Positions 3,042-6,317 of a stretch of DNA of 6,317 nt are shown in pieces. Position numbers and translations under genes: made by a program. This DNA is from a bacterium (GTDB lineage: Bacteria > Cyanobacteriota > Vampirovibrionia > Obscuribacterales > Obscuribacteraceae): NCBI GenBank assembly GCA_030431355.1, contig JAUIJG010000313.1, forward strand, positions 1 to 6,317. Direction: 5' to 3'. The notes under the pieces were generated by a model. The model was given only the letters and a program-made list of their open reading frames with translations, made no database searches and was not told the origin of the DNA. Each line of letters begins with the position of its first letter. The first letter of the stretch is position 1.

Positions 3042-6038
3042 TCAAATTTCAATATTTGCGTCCACTCGATACTGGCCTTTTTGAAGTCTCTTTATCTCTA
3101 TTCTTGAGCTGTTGTCCGAGCCACCGGATGTAGTGACAATCAGCTCATTCCCTTTATTGATCTTGATCACAGCTGGTGTCTTGTTCACAAGTCTTACGTG
3201 GACCGGTTTTTCCGTACCCTTGACGGTAATAATCAGGTCGCCGCTTCCTTTTTTCTTGGGTTTTTTGCCTTCCACAACTTCGGCGGTAATATACTCAAAA
3301 ACTATCGGATTGCTCCTTAGAGCTGTATTGGCAATATTTACCTTGTGGGTGCCAGGTTTGAGTGATTTCGGCATTTTCAATTTCAGTTGAACCGGTGAGG
3401 CTGCGATGGCCTTGGCTTCCATATTGCTGTCAACCAGCACCCTGTTGTTTTTGGCTTTGCCGATGAAATCGTGTCCATCGATAATCAAAACCCGAGTATC
3501 CGGTACGAGTTTTGAGGCTTTATCGATTTTGGGTGATGCTGTTTCGCTTCCTACGAATAAAGGTTGCAGAACTTCGATGACACCAGGAGCTAGTTCAGGT
3601 CTGGCAGCTAACGAAACATGTAGTGTTCTACCTGGTGTTGCGTCTTCCGGCACCATGAACATGGCCTGCCCGCTTGCGTCCGTGGAAATGGTGGCACCGT
3701 TGAAGCTAAGCTCCACAGAGGATTCAGGATTTCCGTATTTGTCCAATACCGCTACAGTTAGAAATTTACCTGCTATGGCTCTATCCGGATAGACAAGATT
3801 GGCGCCAAGGCTCGGCTGCTTCAATATAAATGAAGTTGCCGGACTCTCCCAGGCTCGGTTTGCCCCTTCGTTTGTTGTTGTGCTTGAAGGACTTTCTTCC
3901 CGGGGTTTTACTGGAGCGATAGTTGTAATGCTGGCAAGCTTCTTCTTCAGCTCGTCTTCCTGGGGCGGTTTCTCTGCCGCCTTTTCCTTCTTCTCTTTTT
4001 TTGCTTTCTTCTCTTTCTTCTTTCGCTCTTTCTCTTGTTCTTTCGCCGCTTTGCGCTTCTGTTCTTCCGCTAATGCTGCTGCTTCTGCTGCTGCCTCTTC
4101 TTCTTCTTCTTTCGCTTTCGCTTTCGCTTTCGCTCTGTCGGCTTCGGCTTCTTGTTCAATATTCTTTTCGGAAGCTTCGGCTATTCTGTCTTCCGCTTCC
4201 TCATCTTCGCTCTCTTTCTCTTCGGTAACTAAAGTTTTCTTCTCTTCTTGCTTCTCTTCCCGCTCGGGCTCACTTGCAGCCTCTTTTTCATCGTCTTTAG
4301 TTTCTTCGCTCTCGGAGTCTTCCTGTTTTTTCTCTTCTTCTTTTACGTTTTTATTCTCTTCGCCACTATCTTTGGTGGCGATTTCCGGATTCTCGGTTTT
4401 CTTGTCCTCTTCTTTGTCAGTGTCCTGCTTATCTTTATTCTCTTCTTGATGGTCCTTGACTTTGAATCTTCTTGGATAGCGACGGATAGTTCGTTTTCTT
4501 CTTGTGCGTGCTACCTTGCTCTCTTCTTTCTCTTCCGGCTCCTGCACTAGGTCATAGTCGGATTCTACAGACTTAGGTCCTTTGGCTTTTTTAGATTCTG
4601 AAGTTGCCGGGCCTACCTCTTCAACGATCTCGATGATTTCAACTTCGTCCGGGTAATAGCTGAGCTGTTTGCCTTCCGGCGAATCTGTTGAAAGCTCCCG
4701 AAAAGCGTTGCGCTTTGCCAGGGCTTCTTTCCTTGCTTTTTCCGCTTCTGCCTCTTCCTTTGCCCGGGCTTCTGCTTCTTCCTTTTTAAGAGCGGCTATC
4801 TTCTCTTGCCGCCTGTTTTCTAAGGCGGTGAGTTTATCCCGATATTCTTTGTTACTCGCTAAAAACTCGCGTTTTCTGTCAGTTAGTATCGGCTCCAGTA
4901 TCAACTGGGATTTTTTTTTTAAGGAATCCGGCTCTTGGTTCGGAGATTCCTTTTTTGCTTCGGAGTCTTCACCGTCTCCCGGTTTCGATTCTTTTCGTTT
5001 CAAGCAGGCGGAGTCGACATCTATGTTCGCTACTTCGGCGATCCAGAAGGTGACATCGGATTGGCTCTGAATATCAAAGCCCTTCTTGACGGGTGACTTG
5101 GCTGAGACTATCACGATGAACTTGCCGATGGTCGAACCATCACTTGATTTTAGATCGTGGCATTCACCGGCGATGGTGACATTTATCAGTCCATCTATTC
5201 TCTTGCCCCAGACGGCTGCCACAGAACCTCTGAGGTTCTCCCTTAGTTTCACGTCGCCTGAAGACCAGGCTTCCACTATCATGTTTGCGCGAGCCCGGGC
5301 TTCATGTTCAGGTCTCAGTATTCGATCTGCTTCAACTCCGTCCTGGCTCAAGGATTTGTCAAGGATTTCTCGGGATAGTTGAACTATCTTCTTCTCATCG
5401 GGATCGTTGACCAGCTCTTCGTCAACTTCGGCAAGGGATTTGGAAACATCTTTGAGGACGCTGATAAGAGCGCTATCTGGCAGCAGTCTAGGAGCTTCTC
5501 CCAGGGCTTCTTTCTCTTCGTCCTTATCTTTAGCAACATCTGAGTTCTGTGACTCATTTGAGTTCGTTTTTTTCGTGGACTCTTCTGTCGAAGTTTTCGC
5601 CGGCTCGTCGACTTCCAGTATTTCTATCTCCTGGACATCGACATCTGCTTCTTTATCGTCTTCCTCTGCTGCTTCTGTTTTGTCTTTGTCTTTTTTTGCT
5701 TTTTTCTCTTTCTTCTCTTTCTTCTTCTCTTTTGCCGCTTTCTTGTCCGCTTTCTCTTCTTTGTCTTCTGCTTCAGCCTTGTCGTTGTCGCTGACTTCTA
5801 CCTCTTCGGAGTCTTCTTTGTCTTCCTTCTTGCTGAAAGGCAGGCGAGCGATTTTTTTCTTCTTCGATTTTTCAAATCGGGCTCGGGGATCTTTGTTGAC
5901 TCGGGCTTCAGCTTTCTCAGGCATTATGAAGCCTGCCTGCAGGCACAAGGTAAGCGCGGTTAAGCAGCTAATTGCCCCGGAGCCTTTGAAAATGCAGTTT
6001 AAAAAGTTAGTGTTCAACGCTCTATCCCTAGCTCTCAT
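3042..6038 (-). CDS. Large secreted Lys/Glu-rich protein with Ig-like and IPT/TIG domains
   Basis: Function not recognised. From ATG 6038 it has 998 residues. Seen in order: signal peptide (basic n-region, hydrophobic 21-39, AEA at 43-45 as likely cleavage site); Lys/Glu/Asp-rich tract 56-178; an unfamiliar globular domain 181-348 holding the only two cysteines of the mature protein (293, 345); a charged coiled coil 374-448; an Arg-rich patch 510-528; a second K/E tract 499-700; an Ig-like domain 741-825 (AGKFLTVAVLDKYGNP, STDASGQAMF); an IPT/TIG domain 836-917 (VLIIDGHDF ... NPIVFEY); and a terminal beta-rich domain 931-998. Exported Ig/TIG proteins are usually surface or wall components; the tracts may act as flexible charged spacers (inference). 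The start is chosen because GAGGG lies five bases before 6038, a candidate promoter overlaps the longer GTG-6104 reading, and the signal peptide fits. No lipobox with Gly/Ala/Ser-Cys in a fitting place. Confidence 0.85.
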   Translation of the reverse strand: MRARDRALNTNFLNCIFKGSGAISCLTALTLCLQAGFIMPEKAEARVNKDPRARFEKSKKKKIARLPFSKKEDKEDSEEVEVSDNDKAEAEDKEEKADKKAAKEKKKEKKEKKAKKDKDKTEAAEEDDKEADVDVQEIEILEVDEPAKTSTEESTKKTNSNESQNSDVAKDKDEEKEALGEAPRLLPDSALISVLKDVSKSLAEVDEELVNDPDEKKIVQLSREILDKSLSQDGVEADRILRPEHEARARANMIVEAWSSGDVKLRENLRGSVAAVWGKRIDGLINVTIAGECHDLKSSDGSTIGKFIVIVSAKSPVKKGFDIQSQSDVTFWIAEVANIDVDSACLKRKESKPGDGEDSEAKKESPNQEPDSLKKKSQLILEPILTDRKREFLASNKEYRDKLTALENRRQEKIAALKKEEAEARAKEEAEAEKARKEALAKRNAFRELSTDSPEGKQLSYYPDEVEIIEIVEEVGPATSESKKAKGPKSVESDYDLVQEPEEKEESKVARTRRKRTIRRYPRRFKVKDHQEENKDKQDTDKEEDKKTENPEIATKDSGEENKNVKEEEKKQEDSESEETKDDEKEAASEPEREEKQEEKKTLVTEEKESEDEEAEDRIAEASEKNIEQEAEADRAKAKAKAKEEEEEAAAEAAALAEEQKRKAAKEQEKERKKKEKKAKKEKKEKAAEKPPQEDELKKKLASITTIAPVKPREESPSSTTTNEGANRAWESPATSFILKQPSLGANLVYPDRAIAGKFLTVAVLDKYGNPESSVELSFNGATISTDASGQAMFMVPEDATPGRTLHVSLAARPELAPGVIEVLQPLFVGSETASPKIDKASKLVPDTRVLIIDGHDFIGKAKNNRVLVDSNMEAKAIAASPVQLKLKMPKSLKPGTHKVNIANTALRSNPIVFEYITAEVVEGKKPKKKGSGDLIITVKGTEKPVHVRLVNKTPAVIKINKGNELIVTTSGGSDNSSRIEIKRLQKGQYRVDANIEI
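3045..3248 (-). other. C-terminal beta-rich domain of the secreted protein
   Basis: About 68 residues after a Lys-rich linker (GKKPKKKGSG). Alternating hydrophobic strands (DLIITVKG, PVHVRLVNKTPAVIKI, NELIVTTSGG, SRIEIKRL, YRVDANIEI) suggest a small beta sandwich ending the protein. I do not recognise the family. It is not a cell-wall sorting signal: there is no LPXTG, hydrophobic tail or basic end. Confidence 0.5.
3288..3533 (-). other. IPT/TIG-like domain
   Basis: Residues 836-917 follow the IPT/TIG pattern: SPKIDKASKLVPDTRV, then the hallmark V-L-I-I-D-G-H-D-F, NNRVLVDS, a central strand run ending KLKMPKSLKPGTHKVNI and closing SNPIVFEY. TIG domains are immunoglobulin-like folds common in extracellular bacterial proteins. 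Confidence 0.7.
3564..3818 (-). other. Bacterial Ig-like (Big-type) domain
   Basis: Residues 741-825. The string AGKFLTVAVLDKYGNPESS followed by VELSFNGATISTDASGQAMF and PEDATPGRTLHVSLAARPE matches the usual order of bacterial Ig-like repeats (A-G-x-x-x-T-V-x-V-x-D-x-x-G-N-P ... T-D-x-x-G-x-A). Only one copy is present, directly before the TIG domain. Confidence 0.6.
3939..4544 (-). repeat. Second low-complexity Lys/Glu tract (polypurine coding strand)
   Basis: About 200 codons dominated by Lys, Glu, Asp, Ala and Ser. On the plus strand this is a chain of CTT/TTC/TCT-rich pyrimidine runs, including pure pyrimidine stretches at 3980-4002 and 4004-4024. The protein here should be disordered or a long charged helix. 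Plus-strand reading frames in this interval are Ser/Phe/Leu-rich shadows of this composition. Confidence 0.8.
4110..4133 (-). repeat. Four exact tandem copies of a hexamer
   Basis: TTTCGC is repeated four times without change on the plus strand (GCGAAA on the coding strand), encoding (Ala-Lys)4 next to a run of five Glu codons. Such in-frame hexamer repeats expand or contract by slippage without shifting the frame. Confidence 0.85.
4695..4919 (-). other. Predicted charged coiled coil of the secreted protein
   Basis: Residues 374-448 contain long heptad-compatible helices such as YRDKLTALENRRQEKIAAL followed by KKEEAEARAKEEAEAEKARK, free of Pro and Gly. It joins the unknown globular domain to the Arg-rich patch and second K/E tract, and could be a rod or oligomerisation segment. 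Confidence 0.55.
4911..4920 (-). repeat. A10 homopolymer inside the coding region
   Basis: Ten consecutive T on the plus strand read as A10 on the coding strand (TTA AAA AAA AAA), encoding Leu-Lys-Lys-Lys at residues 373-376. Runs of nine or more A are known sites of RNA polymerase slippage and of indel mutation. Confidence 0.9.
4995..5498 (-). other. Unrecognised globular domain with the only two cysteines
   Basis: Residues 181-348. First part helical (ALISVLKDVSKSLAEVDEEL, RPEHEARARANMIVEAW), second part beta-rich (DGLINVTIAGECHDL, IGKFIVIVSAKSP, SDVTFWIAEVANIDVDSACL). Cys293 and Cys345 are the only cysteines after the signal peptide, so a disulfide is likely in an exported protein. I could not place it in a family. 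Confidence 0.5.
5505..5873 (-). repeat. First low-complexity Lys/Glu tract
   Basis: Residues 56-178, mostly Lys, Glu, Asp and Ala, with a Lys-dense block AAKEKKKEKKEKKAKKDKDK at 101-120 and a more acidic second half that contains the hydrophobic strand EIEILEV. The plus strand has a 35-base pure pyrimidine run at 5699-5733. Confidence 0.8.
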
Positions 6039-6043
6039 TGCAG

Positions 6044-6048
6044 CCCTC
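6044..6048 (-). promoter_or_regulatory. Ribosome-binding site deciding the 6038 start
   Basis: GAGGG on the minus strand (6048-6044) lies five bases before the ATG at 6038, good Shine-Dalgarno spacing. The alternative in-frame starts at 6050, 6098 and 6104 have no comparable motif upstream. Confidence 0.6.
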
Positions 6049-6075
6049 ATTTTGTCGGTAAGACAACCGCCATAA

Positions 6076-6104
6076 ATTTTACGGCAAAACCGCCACATAG
6101 TCAC
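6076..6104 (-). promoter_or_regulatory. Candidate sigma70-type promoter of the secreted-protein gene
   Basis: On the minus strand GTGACT (6104-6099; four of six match TTGACA) is followed after exactly 17 bases by TAAAAT (6081-6076; five of six match TATAAT). Initiation would fall near 6069, giving a leader of about 30 bases that includes the GAGGG. This arrangement puts the GTG at 6104 inside the -35 and so argues against the longer reading frame. Confidence 0.4.
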
Positions 6105-6143
6105 TATCTGGAGCAGGTTTTAATGCCCTCTATATAGGATTTG

Positions 6144-6170
6144 CCACCAGCAGAGATGTCATGCGGGTGG
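6144..6170. repeat. Imperfect 27-bp inverted repeat after the upstream gene
   Basis: CCACC-A-GCA, a nine-base loop, then TGC-G-GGTGG: eight pairs with one internal mismatch. It begins two bases after the stop codon of the rightmost gene in its direction of transcription and sits just upstream of the candidate promoter. No U-run follows on either strand, so it is not a standard intrinsic terminator; it may be an operator or a 3'-end stem. Confidence 0.4.
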
Positions 6171-6172
6171 TT

Positions 6173-6317
6173 CTAATTTACTACCTTAGAGTCCGTTATC
6201 AACCACTGTCCGCGGATTTGCTCCACCACATAGCTAACAGTGTAGTTGGTGTTTTGGTCTTTTAAAATCCGCAAGTTATCAGCATCTATATATCTGCGAC
6301 GTTCGCTGATCTTTGCA
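6173..6317 (-). CDS. C-terminus of an upstream gene, possibly ARC6-like IMS domain
   Basis: 47 codons are open from the window edge to TAG at 6175-6173; the start lies outside. The visible sequence runs from AKISERRRYIDADN through TNYTVSYVVEQIRGQWLITD to SKVVN. The pattern of a strand with Y-x-V-x-Y, a short turn, then G-x-W-x-I-x-D-x-x-V at the very end resembles the C-terminus of the ARC6-like IMS domain found in cyanobacterial division proteins and some multidomain proteins of their relatives. It also resembles NTF2-like folds in general, so the family is tentative. That this is a real coding end is supported by the protein-like composition and by the stem and promoter that follow. Confidence 0.6.
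   Translation of the reverse strand, partial: AKISERRRYIDADNLRILKDQNTNYTVSYVVEQIRGQWLITDSKVVN

Noticed and set aside
3799..4449. Plus-strand 216-residue Ser/Phe-rich frame, and similar ones at 4001-4228, 4248-4550, 4669-5070 and 5407-6075
   Set aside because: Their composition (Ser, Phe, Leu, Ala from TCT, TTC, CTT, GCT) is exactly the antisense image of the Lys/Glu codons of the secreted protein. They lack start signals and are shadows, not membrane proteins.
5900..6038. Lipoprotein signal (AISC or LTLC) in the secreted protein
   Set aside because: LTLC lacks a small residue before Cys, and AISC comes at the start of the hydrophobic core instead of its end, so a type I signal peptide ending AEA fits better.
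6045..6050. ATG at 6050 as alternative start of the secreted protein
   Set aside because: No purine-rich site lies upstream of it; its own bases form part of the GAGGG that serves ATG 6038.

Overview
The window looks like a piece of chromosome from a diderm (two-membrane) bacterium. The basis is two envelope-biogenesis genes found only where there is an outer membrane or lipoprotein trafficking: an apolipoprotein N-acyltransferase (Lnt) and an LptF/LptG-type permease of the lipopolysaccharide exporter. Base composition is mixed, and all recognisable genes lie on the minus strand, so transcription runs from right to left. The short C-terminus of the rightmost gene resembles the ARC6-like IMS domain, best known from Cyanobacteria and relatives. 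With the diverged Lnt, this makes a non-photosynthetic cyanobacterial relative (Melainabacteria/Vampirovibrionia type) a possible but weakly supported source.

Layout in transcription order (right to left). 6317-6173: the last 47 codons of a gene entering from outside. 6172-6039: a short spacer with an imperfect 27-bp inverted repeat, a plausible sigma70-type promoter (GTGACT-17-TAAAAT) and a GAGGG ribosome-binding site. 6038-3042: a 998-residue secreted protein with no recognised function. It has a signal peptide, long Lys/Glu-rich tracts, an unknown globular domain, a coiled coil, an Arg-rich patch, and a C-terminal half-module of Ig-like, IPT/TIG and terminal beta domains. 3041-2598: a roughly 440-bp spacer holding a doubtful 54-codon ORF, a palindrome and a short inverted repeat, with no convincing promoter. 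2597-942: Lnt. 921-1: LptF/LptG-family permease, cut by the window edge.

Lnt and the permease are 20 bp apart and almost certainly one operon, for lipoprotein maturation and lipid export from the inner membrane. The large secreted protein has its own candidate promoter and is separated from lnt by the long spacer, so a functional link is only positional. The most interesting items are the secreted low-complexity protein, which carries an A10 tract in its coding region, and the divergent Lnt. Lnt keeps its Glu-Lys-Cys triad but has lost its last membrane helix and changed two residues that matter in the E. coli enzyme. I see no CRISPR array, tRNA, rRNA, insertion sequence or phage gene.
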